The notes beneath the pieces are model-generated. The model was not told where the DNA came from, ran no database searches, and saw nothing but the letters and a program-made list of their open reading frames with translations. Of a DNA stretch of 64,000 nt, positions 37,311-49,405 are shown piece by piece. The stretch's first letter is position 1, and every line of letters begins with the position of its first letter. A program made the position numbers and the translations under genes. The DNA comes from Paraescarpia echinospica (Eukaryota; Annelida; Polychaeta; Sabellida; Siboglinidae). Where the stretch lies: assembly GCA_020002185.1 (NCBI GenBank), contig CM034543.1, forward strand, positions 6,471,656-6,535,655. The letters are read 5' to 3'.

Positions 37311-39070
37311 ACTCTCCTTCCTGGTCATTCATCAAAAAGTCTTCCTCATAAGTCAGGTTTCAGATGGAACCCACAGGTCTAAGAAAAAGTGGTTATAAGT
37401 TTAAATTTACTGTATTTAATATGTGTGACCCCTACCAACCTTAGGTAAAAATTCCACACAATGTTACAGAAACATGGGGTAGGAGAAAAAGATCTATACG
37501 AAAAATATATGGATTGACAATAAGTGAGTTAGCTTCAGAAAATGCTAAAATATCGGCCTTCAAACTTAACAAGTTGGCAATAGCTCGGGCACTCAAAAAA
37601 ATAATTACATGAATACATCATGTGGCGATGGTGGTTGTGAGAGTATAGTGAGGCCAGTAATCGATTATGTTACACCCAGAATTGGCTCAGTTAGTCAACA
37701 GAAGAGTCGTTTGAGTAAATGACATCGCATGTTCTTTTAACACAAAAGTCTGCTGCTGCTTTGTATTCTGTTTCAGATGTACCACCAACAAGTAATTCCA
37801 AGCATTCTGGTGGCCCAGCTTTGACAGCAACACAAACTTCCTAAACAATTTGGCATTTAGTTAATAAATGGGTTGTCGCAGTATTTTCCTATAGCATGTG
37901 TTGACATATGCAATAGGACAATAATTTCTTGTAGTCGATTGGAACATCTCTACTTGTAATTACCTTGTCTAAGTTGTCAACATAATGTGTGTGATCATGC
38001 CTAATGTATTTGTAGTTTTCCAGATGTTACAGAGCAGAGACGACGGAGAGGCCGATGCTGCCTACTTCCACATCAAGAAAACAAACGGCTCTTTTCAGAG
38101 CCTTAACATTTTTACTGGTTTATGCTGTTTAACATGTTGGCACAGGTTTTATTGATGCGTCAGGTGGTAGGTTATGGACAGATATGCTTGTCGAATCTAC
38201 ATTCTGCTTCCACTACTGGTGATTTATACGAAATAGCAAGCATATTTCATTCATGTCTGCCAGTATATAGCCTCTCATAAAACAACACTCTCGTTGTAAC
38301 CTCCACAAAGTAACCAGTGGATATAGTGGTCACTGTAGGGCACTATTAAAGGAGGGATCTCGGAGCAGTTATGGGCAAATAGCTACCACAGAGTGTTAAA
38401 TTAATCTGAATAGTCACTTCTAATTTGTTACCGAATACATACAACTACGACTAGTGTGAAAAACTATATTATATGTCAGCCATTACAAAATAAATCACAT
38501 ACTATGTCCTAGAAACTGAATGATACCCAGAAATATTTTGTTCATTAAAAAAAAAATTACGTAAATACATATATATTATGTTCATTGGATAGAATAATTA
38601 TATTACCTATACAAGTGTCATGTTGTAGTAGTTTTTCCATATGTCATTGATGATGTGTATTTGAAAAATAAAATAATGTTGGCTTTATTCCACCACATAA
38701 ATACATGTGTCTGTTGTCTATCCTGTGCCTAAGAAAACACCCTATGTCTGCAGTAAGATCAGTTCTTTTATAAATTTCGAATGTTATATACTCTATATTT
38801 CACCTCTGGTACACCTGTTTTTTCGAAATTTATTCCAATATCTTTAGGTTTTGCAGTTCGGCCTGGAAATATTTCCCAGAAAAATTGGCTACCTAAGTCA
38901 AATGCATGTAGGATCAGTTTACTTTTACAGAAATATTCAATAGTTTGAATACACACTAAAAGCTGCAAACAATTGTGACCCGCTAGTCCAAGATGAGATG
39001 CTTCTCGTTGACGGAGTTTCCATCGTGAAATCATCCGGTATAGATTAAACTTTCAAATGTTGGTCATTAC
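37311..39070. other. AT-rich stretch with a few coding-like snippets
   Basis: Short frames such as KSAAALYSVSDVPPTSNSKH (about 37747-37845) and a snippet after the acceptor-like TTTTCCAG at about 38024 may be the tail of the decayed gene to the left. An AATAAA lies at about 38669. Nothing can be assembled into a product. Confidence 0.25.
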
Positions 39071-39385
39071 ATGGCATTGTAGCGCAGCGGTAAGACCTCC
39101 GGACTCTCGACTGAGAGACCGCGGGTTCGAATCCTGTGCGGTGTCGAACCTTGGCAAGTTCGTCTACTCTAATGTAGAGTAGACGAACTTGCTTCAGTTC
39201 ACTCAGCTGTATGAATGAGTACCTGGCTATAGATAGTGATGGATATTTGTGTATGAATAGTCTTGGCGCATTAATTGCAGCGTGGCTGAATGGTGTTCGA
39301 TTGAACAGATCTGCTAGGGAGTAAAGTGTAAAGCGCTTTGAGCAGTCCATAGGACTGGATACTGCGCTATATAAGAACTTGCCTC
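39071..39385 (+). mobile_element. tRNA-derived SINE, copy 2, with internal hairpin
   Basis: Head with GTAGCGCAGCGGTAAGACC and exact box B GGTTCGAATCC (about 39123), then the same body blocks as the 18300 copy and the 3' end CTGCGCTATATAAGAA. Between head and body, GCAAGTTCGTCTACTCTA is followed after 3 bases by its perfect reverse complement, an 18-bp stem absent from copy 1. The block CTTCCCAGAGAAGTCG found in copy 1 is missing here. Confidence 0.85.
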
Positions 39386-40369
39386 TACTTTTTGTCTTTT
39401 TTTATAGACATTACCTAAATGTTTTTATTTTGATGTTTTGACAGTAAGAAAACCATAGCCAAAATATAGAATGAAAACTTTTTTCTCCAAACCATTTTGC
39501 TTTTTCAAGATTCAAATTGCTGTATCTCTGGAAATATTGTGAACATAGGAAACATTGGGGTATTGTTTTTTTTTAATGTGCTCTATGACTATATGAATAT
39601 GCAATAAAAACAACATATTTGTTTTCGCGAACGTCTCGTTTTTGCATGGTGGTTCATAATTTATGTCAACAATTTTAAAAACATGTTCACTACATAAAAA
39701 AACATTACATGGTCATAACTATAATCTGTTTCATGTTTTAAAACGGCAACACTGAATATGAGTACAATGTCAACATGATGTTGATGCTGGCACAAAATAA
39801 TCACAGTGATAGAATAGTCAACAATGACTGTGGTCAAAGACACTACACAGAAGGAAGGAAGGAAAATAAGCAAATAAGTTTAGTGAAAAACCGTCCCAAC
39901 AGAAAATGATTACATGCACACAACTGATTAAGCAATATGTTTATAATAGAAACGAATTATATTAATTGGCGTTGGTTTCATCTCGATCGGACCATTAAGG
40001 CGAAAAAAGAAACCCTAGGCTTTATCTGCTAACCCTAATATTTTTAAACTGCGTCAATTAAGTTCGCTGGAGGTATAGTTTCTATGTAAATCACTGACAA
40101 TTATGAACACCTAATATAGTAGGTGGTGCGTAGCCAGGTCGGTTCTACGTTACTACAGTCGTTAGTTTCGAATGTTTTAATAGTTAATACATTAAATACT
40201 ATCGACCTGCTATGCTAATCCGTATGACTAATTTTAGATCGCCCTGGTCGCTCTATGCTGTATATTCTCAATTACGTTGACGTTAACTCGTCGTCTGCCT
40301 GTTGTATATTATTGTGGCCGTAGTGCATGCACATAATTTTTTTTATAATAAATTACAGTTGCCATTCTC
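39386..40369. other. no gene recognised
   Basis: AT-rich, unique-looking sequence; no repeats or motifs of note. Confidence 0.4.
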
Positions 40370-40720
40370 CGTCCATCCATCCATCCATCCATGTATTGTA
40401 TTAAGATCCTGTAATGTCACCGCATCCTCGACTGATGCAACTAATTGACTGAAGAGTTTTGTATCACCCGCAAATTTACAAATAAATTATTATTACAAAT
40501 ACCATCGTCTATGTCGTTTATATTTAAATAGTAAATAAAAATTGGTGGCGTTGCATAACTGCTCCCAAGACTGAACGGTATAGTGACCCCAATCTTTACA
40601 ACTGACCATGATTTTATTTTGGCATTCCGACCTTGATCGACCATTTACGACGATTCGATCGTTAATTATACTCTGTTGGATGGCCACTCCGTTACCCATG
40701 GACTGACATCGCCTCATGGG
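40370..40720 (-). mobile_element. decayed LINE reverse-transcriptase fragment
   Basis: On the minus strand, pieces in shifting frames match the RT palm: NDRIVVNGR, then WSVVKIGV...SLGS (normally SGVPQGSVLGP), then FIYYLNINDIDDGI (normally FLIYINDL), then KFAGDTKLFSQL, where the catalytic FADD has become FAGD. ASVEDAVTLQDLN follows. Frameshifts separate the pieces, so the copy is old and dead. The order of blocks is that of a CR1/Jockey-type RT. A CCAT repeat (40373-40390) marks its left edge. Confidence 0.6.
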
Positions 40721-41635
40721 CCACTCTCCAAAAAAGTCTGACAGCTCGTTTTTTTTAAATTGCGTTTGTTACCTGTTTAGAAAAAATATACTGCATTTCA
40801 CAAAAACGGTTACGCCCGGCCGGTACCAAGTTTTTGTTGTGTTTACCATGGCGCGATCGTATGTGACATGGCGTTTTTTTCTGAACATGTTTTTATGGAA
40901 ACAATTCTGATATGTAATATGAATTATTATTTATGTATCCATACATTTTGAAATAATTTTGTTTTTTATATTTTTGTCTCAATCCACATTTTAGCTTGAT
41001 ATAGGGCGTAACCAGTTAAAGTTTGGCTGTTTTTTATTTGCACAAAGATCAAATTTACAGAGAATATAACAGTAAGTAGTAGATTATTTGTTATCCTCTT
41101 GCCATTGACCATCATCGATTTTTATCGCTTGTTCTTAAAATAGGCGCCACAAATAAACATAATTTCCACCTGATGTTGCTTCCCGCTTCTGACAGGAATC
41201 GCCATTTTGTTTTGTGAAAAAAGCTACCTCTGGTGGCGCCGCTACCGGGCGCATATATATTAAGCCTTAAAAATCAGCAAAGCGGCGCTAGCGATGGAAA
41301 AGTTTTTGAGGAAATCATTGGGTGCGACTGATTACACTTCAACATGACTGTTAAGTGAAACGGCTAAATATAACGTTCTGCGTACTGATATAAAACATAG
41401 CTCGACGCTATACGTGTATTTGCTGGAGGATATGCTAAATGCTCAAGCCATATCGTCGTGAAGGCTAACGGCGAAGCTCCGACTTACTATGTAACAAGTT
41501 TCGTTTTTTCTGATAGCCGTTTTGACCTACTTTTTACAAATGCTTCATGTGTTTATTGTAGGCGTATCGAACAATATTGTTAAATCAGTATTAAACACGC
41601 GTATTTATAGTGGATTTGTTTTCCACAAGGATCAC
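40721..41635. other. no gene recognised
   Basis: Several T-rich runs; open frames are short and without motifs. Confidence 0.35.
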
Positions 41636-41811
41636 GCCGAGCACCGACGGTCGGCGCGAGACGGTCGGTGTGTGCTCCCTGGTGTGTGCGGGCAGATGTC
41701 GGCGCTAGTCTGCGGTACTAATTGGCGTTTAGCGCCGACTGCTTTTTGCGCCGACTGGCAACTCCAGTCGGCGTTAATCGGCTGGTGTGTGCCTAGTGTT
41801 AGGCGCCGACT
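41636..41811. mobile_element. small inverted-repeat element (MITE-like), copy 2
   Basis: Contains CGGTCGGTGTGTGCTCCC, GGCGCTAGTCTGCGG, TTTAGCGCCGACTG and the right end CGGCTGGTGTGTGCCTAG, the reverse complement of the left end of the 32116 element. The left end is rearranged relative to copy 1. Confidence 0.5.
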
Positions 41812-42177
41812 GACCTGGTTCTATTGGAAGTCCTTCGCTTTACCAAAATAACCTTATGGCGACATCATCAGTCCAACCGCAGTGTGGCAAGTCAGCTTAT
41901 TTTGACTGATTGTAGCCATGTAACGCGAGAAACCACGGAGAGTGGCGGAAGCTGACGAGTATTGACAGAGAGACCTGTTCTCTTGGCTCCATCAGTCTTG
42001 TGGTGAAATCAAAATCGTTATGAAATTGTAAACTGAGTCCCGGAGCTTACGGACCCCCCTGTGAACTCCGCCCAGTCCCATGTGAATGAGTTGGGGCAAT
42101 CAGGAGATGGCCCGCTTAGGAAGTTGACATGTTTTAGTCTTTACAAATGCCAGTTTTATTTTATTACCTGTCATTAA

Positions 42178-42335
42178 TAGTGTTCGCGCATTAATTGGAG
42201 CGTGGCTGAATTCTTCCCTGATATGTCGTGATGGTGTTCGAGTGAAATGTCTGCTAGAGAATAAAGTGTAAAGCGCTTTGAGCCGTCCCAAGGAATGCTA
42301 TGGATAATGCGCTATGTAAGAACGCATCTTTACTT
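42178..42335 (+). mobile_element. tRNA-derived SINE, copy 3, 5'-truncated
   Basis: Starts within the body (GTTCGCGCATTAATTGGAGCG), keeps AATAAAGTGTAAAGCGCTTTG and the 3' end GCGCTATGTAAGAA. The tRNA head is absent. Confidence 0.8.
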
Positions 42336-42386
42336 GTATTAAGATATTGAACTCCATAAGAGATTATAATATAATTTACCATCAAC

Positions 42387-42908
42387 TGTATATCTACTTA
42401 TAATCGAGCTTGCATATGCGGGTAGGTTAACGATTTCCTCTTAGACGGCTTGAACCTCGAGCGCCAAACATTCAGGGATTAATCTACGACCCCTGTAATA
42501 GGACGTAAGACCTATATCTTGTCATAATATATGTCAAGATTCTCCTCTTTAAATCAGTTGTTCGGAACGTAAAAAGTCATGCGCGCATAATACGTAAGAC
42601 GTAACCTAACAATCGCAGGAATCATGCGCGCGTGGCAAATACTTCGGGAAAACGGCCCCAGCGTCATAGACTGATACTATAATGCTTATGTTTATCTTCA
42701 TGTCAACAGCATAGCAGTACGAGTATTATTTTACACTATCACGACTAGGGTCTATTCCGATGGACGTGAACTTCACGTTCTCTCCGACCTTCGTCATTTT
42801 GAAGAAACAACAAGTATCTGCGAGCGCGTTATGGTGATTATGTATCGATGCTGTGTGTTTTCTAACATTGGTTAAATATTACTATCGCGACTGTCATCTA
42901 CCAAGTCT
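42387..42908 (+). repeat. left arm of a long inverted repeat
   Basis: Reverse-complementary to 53531-54086 over its whole length, at roughly 75-80 percent by eye. Shared landmarks are GGTAGGTTAACG, GGGATTAATCTACGA, CAGTTGTTCGGAACGTAAAA, GTGAACTTCACGTTCTCTCC, CCGACCTTCGTCATTTTGAA and CGCGACTGTCATCTACCAAG. Probably two copies of one interspersed element in opposite orientation. Confidence 0.85.
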
Positions 42909-44953
42909 GTTGACGGGCATTTTTGCAAATTTAAATAATATTTTTCTTAATTAGGTATTATTACCATTATACCGATGGTAGTATATTAGCAACATTAAAA
43001 CAATCGCCACTGAGAACAACGTTGAGTGGAACATATTATGTTAAAATATAAATCATTGTGACCCAGACGCAGTCTATGATGGACGCCATTGGAGCTTGAC
43101 AAAGCTATACAATCTTGGTTAACTGCGCAGAAGTCTACTGACCCCAGTTGAAATTGTTTACGCAAAAATATTTACGCTACCCTGGGACGTATGCTGACCG
43201 CATGTTTACGAACTATAAAAATGCGCTCCCGTCACGAAGAACAGCAACATACGCAGTGCTCACAACATGCTCGTAAACACGTGTCGTGTTAAAATAGACG
43301 TCATTGTCAACATTGAAATATTGTCACACGAAGTAACGGCGGAGCTACCGCAGCTCCAGTTTTGAACAAATGAGGTCACGTGGGAGCTTATCGGGCAACC
43401 TGTCACCCGCTTTCAACGATCACAATTCAGTTGTGATTCTTCATGCTCGATTACAGTGATATTTACTTTATATTTACACCCTTTATTTACGTATACTTAT
43501 ACATAGCTCCACTTCTATATTAGTTCCAATCAACTGCGATTTAGCAAGCCGGGTTTAAGAACGTTTAGGTGTTTATCGGCGTGCGGTATCGGAGTGTGGT
43601 ATCGCGGCGGTTGATCGCGCCGCCACAAGGACGCCACCGTGTAGACTTGTGTACGTTAGCGTACCGAGTGACATTAGTCGGAGCGCCCCGCGACTGGCAC
43701 CGATCACGTGACAGGTATTGCGAAATGTTGGCGGCGCGTCACTGCCATGCTTCAGTTGGTAGCTACTACCTTATACAGGCGGTGATTCCCCACGTGCCGT
43801 AAATAGATCGGCATCGCGCTGTCAGGGTCCCAACAACAGGACGTCCACGGCCGTAAAAGCTTCAGTGTTGTGACGAATGTAGAATTGCCTTGTTGTCCTA
43901 TAGATACCGTATAGGATTGTGTTATAGAATATGGAGGATTTAGATTTCCTGATCCCAGAGCTTGCGAAGGAGCGTCCGGGTGGTGGTTTGCACGTAGCTG
44001 TGCGCCACGTGAAACAATACGAATTGACTTGCATTTTTTAAAAGTTAATTACCTAGCACAACTATTTCGTGGTGTGGGTCGTGTGTTGATCAATCGTGGG
44101 GCGTCCGAGCAGACTGCTACAGCGCTGACTTAGGGCTCATACCAAATGAACGCATCCTGCAGGCCAACTCTCAACTGCACCGTGCATAATGCAAACCACC
44201 ACAGTTGATCTTTAAGTGGTTGAACCGTGACTTTTAGCAACAGTCATACAATTGTGAACCACCACAAGTTGAGCACGTTACTAACCCTGTCGACGTCACT
44301 TTCTCTACCACCCGTAGAATGCAAATGAGTGTTGCCGAGCGTCTAATTCGCGGACCACGCAAACATGAGGAAGGCAACATTTCGCCGGAGGCGCCGCGAC
44401 AAATTGGCTCAGCTTCGTCGGATGCTCCCAGCTGCGGAGTTATATGTTTTTTCACTCAATCGGGCGGCATTGCGCAACTTTTGTTGATCAACACAACACG
44501 CAGTTGTTCTTGCAACGTGACCAAACTAAGACATACATGTATATAGTATAGTTGCCCCCGTGAATCTGTTGCTATGTTGGAATACAAGCAACATTTGCTT
44601 GAATGGAGAGGGTTGGTTGAAAAGGCAACAGAATGTTGAACACATAGGCCTGCGTTCTCCATTTCAAGGTACAATCAAAAACCTTTGTTTCAAACGTAGT
44701 CAGTGTTAAGGCTTATACAAGTCCGGTGACTATTCACAGCTTCTCCGATTTCCGCGTTACTTTTAGTATGAATAGGGATATTGTGACTGATAAAATGATC
44801 GGATAAAATACTCTGCTATACTATTAATGGTCGCCATCGATCCAAATTTCATAGCTTATAATATTATTTTATAATGTTCAATGCAGGTTTCAACTGATGC
44901 ATTTCTTAATAAAATAGCTATGAATAAATGAGCATGCTACCCATTATATCGGT
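42909..44953. other. no gene; one isolated TATA-like promoter candidate
   Basis: TATAAAAA stands at about 43214 in a GC-richer setting, about 30 bp before AGCAACATACGCAGTGC. The 77-codon frame at 43569-43802 and others here have no recognised domain. Confidence 0.25.
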
Positions 44954-45117
44954 CAATAGAAGAAGGATGATGGTGTTGCATCAATAGAAGAAGGATATCG
45001 GTGTTGTATCAATAGAAGGAGGGTGGTAGTGCTGCGTCAATAGAAGAAGGATGACGGTGCTGTATGAATAGAAGAAGGATGGCGGTGTTGTATCAGTAGG
45101 AGAAGGATGGCGGTGTT
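44954..45117. repeat. 28-bp minisatellite, left part
   Basis: About 6 units of CAATAGAAGAAGGATGACGG plus TGTTGTAT. The array continues at 46120 after the LINE insertion. Confidence 0.9.
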
Positions 45118-46119
45118 TAACAAGATTTAACAAGATTTAACAAGATTGCCATCCAGAGAATTAACTCTAGATGGCAGGTGGACAAGGGAGCCCTTTGGCT
45201 TATCGAGAGTCCAACCCTTTTATCTACATATATCCAGCCCTTCTGAGGTATGTGTCGATTTTATTTTTAAACATATTCACACTACTAGCACCCACACAAT
45301 CATCAGATAATCTGTTCCATTCATTCACAGTCCTTTGTGAAAATGAGAACTTTCTCACGTCTAATCTACACTGCTCCTTTACTAATGTAACTTCATGTCC
45401 TCTAGTCTTTCTATCTTTCTTAACTGAAAAAAACATATTTCTATCAATATTTTCATAACCATTCAATATTTTAAACACTTCTATCTGATCTCCTCTCAAT
45501 CTCCTGGTCTCTAGTGTTGTTAAACCACATTCTTTTAGGCGTTTTTCATAACTAAGATCCCTCAGTTTTGGTATCATTTTAGTCGCTCTCCTCTGTACTC
45601 TTTCTAGCATATCTATGTCCTTCTTGCGGTATGGCCTCCACGCTTGTATACAATATTCTAAATGAGGCCTAACTATTGTTTTGTACAGCGGTATTATTAG
45701 TTCTTTTTCTTTATATGCTATATTTCGCCTAATCAATCCAAGGATTTGATTTCCCTTTGAAGCTGCAATTCCACACTGCTCTGAAACCTTCATGTCAGCA
45801 GTAATTGTCAGCCCTAAGTCTTTTTCTTTTACAGTAGTACTTAGTACAGTTCCCCCCATTGTATATTCTACATATTCGTTCCCATGTCCTGTGTGAAGGC
45901 ATTTATATTTCCCAAAATTGAACAACATTTGCCACTTTTCAGACCATTTGATCAACCTGTCAAGATCATCTTGTAAATGCTGTCTATCCCCATCACTTTT
46001 AATCCTTCTAAACACTTTTGTATCATCTGCAAATGTCAACACCTTGCTAGCTATATCATCGTCCAAATCGTTTATATATATTAAGAATAAAGTTAATACA
46101 AAACGCTATAATAAAAAAA
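45118..46119 (-). mobile_element. CR1-like LINE, 5'-truncated, inserted in a minisatellite
   Basis: A 1.0-kb minus-strand element whose 3' end (left) is a (TTAACAAGAT)n tail at 45118-45146. Both junctions lie in the 28-bp minisatellite, and GTGTT occurs at 45113-45117 and again at 46120-46124, a 5-bp target duplication. The 5' edge (right) begins with T7 on the sense strand. Its 3' 200 bp is about 98 percent identical to the copy at 29238, so the family was active recently. Confidence 0.92.
45224..46105 (-). pseudogene. reverse transcriptase C-terminal part, CR1-like (truncated, frame open)
   Basis: An uninterrupted 293-codon minus-strand frame. It begins inside the palm with VLTLFLIYINDLDDDIA, then the catalytic FADDTKVF, then the RT palm/thumb blocks GKYKCLHTG, KEKDLGLTITADMKVS and LYKTIVRPHLEYCIQAWRPY, and the LERVQRRATKMIPKLRDLSY and RRLRGDQIEVFKILNG blocks diagnostic of CR1/Jockey-group non-LTR elements, finishing at the TAG at 45224. 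Endonuclease and fingers are missing through 5' truncation, and two residues around the VLGP motif are lost at the edge. The ATG within it is not a real start. The lack of any frameshift suggests a young insertion. It cannot act alone. Confidence 0.9.
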
Positions 46120-46490
46120 GTGTTGTATCATTAGAAGAAGGATGGCGGTGTTGCATCAATAGAAGAGGGATGGTGGTGTTGTATCATTAGAAGAAGGATG
46201 ACGGTGTTACACCAATAGAAGAGGGATCTATAGAAGAAGGATGGCGGTGCGACATCAATAGAAGAAGGATGACGGTGTTGTATCATTAGGAGAGGGATGG
46301 CAGTGTTGTATTATTGGAAGAAGGATGACGGTGTTACATCAATAGAAGAGGGATCTATAGAAGGAGGATGGTGGTGTTACATCAACAGAAGAAGGATGAT
46401 GGTGCTGCATCAACAGAAGGATTGTTGCCTAGCACCAATAGAAGAAACATGACGGTTTGACACCAATAGAAGAAGGATGGCGGTGATGCA
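46120..46490. repeat. 28-bp minisatellite, right part
   Basis: About 13 more, less regular units (AGAAGAAGGATGGCGGTG and TTGTATCATT variants), continuing the array split by the LINE. Confidence 0.9.
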
Positions 46491-48000
46491 TTAACTCACA
46501 CAACCCTACTCTTTACAGCAACAAAATACAGTTTCGTTTTGAGACGCTATGCTTTAAACTATTTTGGCCCTAATGTAAACACTCTATACCTGGGAGAATT
46601 GTGGGATATTGTTTGTATCGTAAACATATCGATAATAAAATAAGCAGTCCAGTGGTTTGTTGTCACAAAGATGACCTGCGGACGCAATGCGGGCGTCACT
46701 TGATACGACGCACTGTCGTCAGGTCACGTTAACCTATACTGTCACAGTGACACCAGCAACGCCCGACAGTCGCTAGTCGTTGTTGTGTACAACCAACATA
46801 TTGACATACAGTTGTACTTTTCGCCTTACATTCGCTTCTGTACAACAACTATTACAATATGTTTACCAATGTTTCACGAGAAAGTGCTTAATCTTACTGC
46901 ATGTGTTTTTTGTTAAGCCGTTCTCACCCGGGAACGTTATATTTGTTTGCTAATCAATCTGCAAGTTTAATAAATTTGCAAGATCACGAATAATTTGTGA
47001 GAATGTATAATTATACATAACGATCTTATTCACACAAACTTTCGAACATTTGTCCGAGGATGTGCGATGCTAAATTATTCATGTTTTTTGCTTGATAAGA
47101 CTTGTTGTCATTTGTTTAAAACAGAACCACAGTATGATACATCTTTTAGATTTCATATCGCACACGATTAGTATGCAACTTTTGTAAACCTCTTTATAAT
47201 AGTAGTTTCTAACTGCACGATTAATATTCACGTAGATAAATATTTATTGCAGACTACGTCAACTATGGCTGTCTTTTTATTGCAATAAAAGTAATAATAA
47301 CAATTGTGAATAAACTACATGTTATATATTTAATTTTACAAGATTAATTAAAACGATAGAGAGTTATGAAAACCAACTTGTGATATTCAAATTAGGACAC
47401 GGAAATTGCCCAATATTATTTAATCAATGTTGCACCGTTCTACGAATTTGAGTCCGAATTCCATTGGAGTTCATATTCCATATCTGAGACCGGGTGTAAT
47501 GACGTGTTTTAGGTATGTGGAAATCCAGTGGGTTATGTGATAGTCCGGAGACCATCCGGTTGCGGATGACCAGATCCGCCCGATTGAAACGCTTCTGGGA
47601 AGTGCAAGTCAGGCGGCCAGGGAATCGTCATGTGTGGCTGTTGCACATATCCTTTGTTCGACGAAACCCTAAATTTAACCGCGATATTCATAGTCTGGAT
47701 GTATTGTACTCACGTTTGGTGTAGGATAATCATAATTTATAAGGAAGCAATACACCAATAAAACACGACACGAAAGATTGACTGTAGCATATAATAATGC
47801 ATCGTTCTTGCGAAAAGTGTACGGTAACGGTAAAATAATATGTCAAAAATAAATGTTTCATTTGCAAATAATTAAATTTAACATTTTCATAAATAATGTA
47901 CACTATTTCGTATATTATGTTATAATCGATTTCGAATTTTTCAACAATCCAGTTTCTCATGACAGCAGCCATCCTATAAAATATTTAAAAAACAATTAAA
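46491..48000. other. no gene recognised
   Basis: AT-rich. The frame at 47515-47724 (Arg-rich, with SARLKRFWEVQVRR) has no family I recognise. Confidence 0.35.
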
Positions 48001-48068
48001 TCTGCAATTTGACATTTTCATCGATATATCAAATTCTGCAATTTGACATTTTCATCGGCATATCAAAA
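48001..48068. repeat. 34-bp direct repeat, 2 copies
   Basis: TCTGCAATTTGACATTTTCA occurs at 48001 and 48035. Confidence 0.85.
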
Positions 48069-48320
48069 GTTATCTGCGTGTTAAAAAATACAAAGAGACG
48101 GTATGGCGGGGCGAAAGAACGAACAAAGATCGATCAAACGAACGAACGCACGAAAAAAACGATGGCACCAACAAACGGTACCGATAGGCGCCAATGGCAC
48201 CAAAAGACAGTGCGTCATTCGATCGATAATACATTTATTTATACTGTGAAAACTTTACCCCCGAATCACCCGGCGGTCAACAATCGCTACGTGCTGCGTT
48301 GACCAATACTTTAACGACGC

Positions 48321-48550
48321 AACGTGATTCATGGCCGTCATAGATCACACGATTCGACTGGTGTCCTCTTTATGCCTTCTAACACCTCGGCCGTTCTATT
48401 AAGCCAGGGGCGGAAGGTAAATATTATCAAGGAGACGCATGCAAACAGAAGACCTCGTCAGGTCACAGTCACAACGCCCTGCTTTGTCCAGTCTTTTAAT
48501 TAACGAAGAAATGACGAGCGTCGTATTGTTACTGACGCGACGTTGATGCG
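48321..48550 (+). repeat. dispersed direct repeat, copy 1
   Basis: Matches 49893-50072 in the same orientation (GTGATTCATGGCCGTCA, GGCCGTTCTATT, GGCGGAAGGTAAA, AGCGTCGTATTGT and CTGACGCGACGTTGAT). Copy 1 carries an extra block of about 35 bp after CCGTCA. Confidence 0.85.
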
Positions 48551-49405
48551 CACAACTGTCAGTGGTGTCTCCTCGTTCCTGACATGGGCCGCCGTGACGT
48601 CACAGCCGCATGTCCTGTCTCATGACTCAAACTTCAAATACTTTTCCTGTCTACGATCACGCGAAGGAATATGTGAGTCTCAACAGAAAACACTAACCAC
48701 TTGTGTCGGATAATGGTGAATATTGGGGGAGGCTGAGGCGCTCCAAAAACTTCTAATTGCTCCCCGTTGACAGTCGCCAAAACCCCAACTCGACTGAAAT
48801 CCTTAAATTGCACCCGAGGATCCACCTTCAGCCTCCCACCTAAATTACTGGGGGCTCACCCCCCACTAACCCTCCCCCGGTTCCTATGCTAACAACAGCA
48901 AATTAATTCGTTATGACACCCCGCCATGCTTATGACACTTACTATACGTGTACAAAACATGCCTGCCTTTATTAAATATTTGGCGATTCATTCTGGGTTT
49001 TTTTGGAATAACCTTTATTTATTGTCCGATGCGGTTACCCATCTGCATTACGTTATATACCGTACACAATTAACATTTACCAACCACGATCCGAACTTTT
49101 AAGAGCACTAGTTAACGACGCAACTCAACTGAACATCGAAATGACGTCATTGAACTTTAAAAAGCGACATTCTTGACTTCAAGTGGAAGTGGATGAGAGC
49201 GGATATACGTGGCTCTGATTGGCTCCAAAAATAACACGATCAAACAAATTGTCAATACAAACACGACGGCTGCGTGACCATTCCAACTACGCACTAACAT
49301 AATTGTATGCAATTAATCAATGTGTAGATCGTGTGTTGTTGGCATTCAGTTAGTGTCACGGTCGTATTCTCTGCCCGTGACACCGTCTCAATCCGTTGCA
49401 CTTGA
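48551..49405. other. no gene recognised
   Basis: Unique-looking sequence between the direct repeat and the foldback element. Confidence 0.35.
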
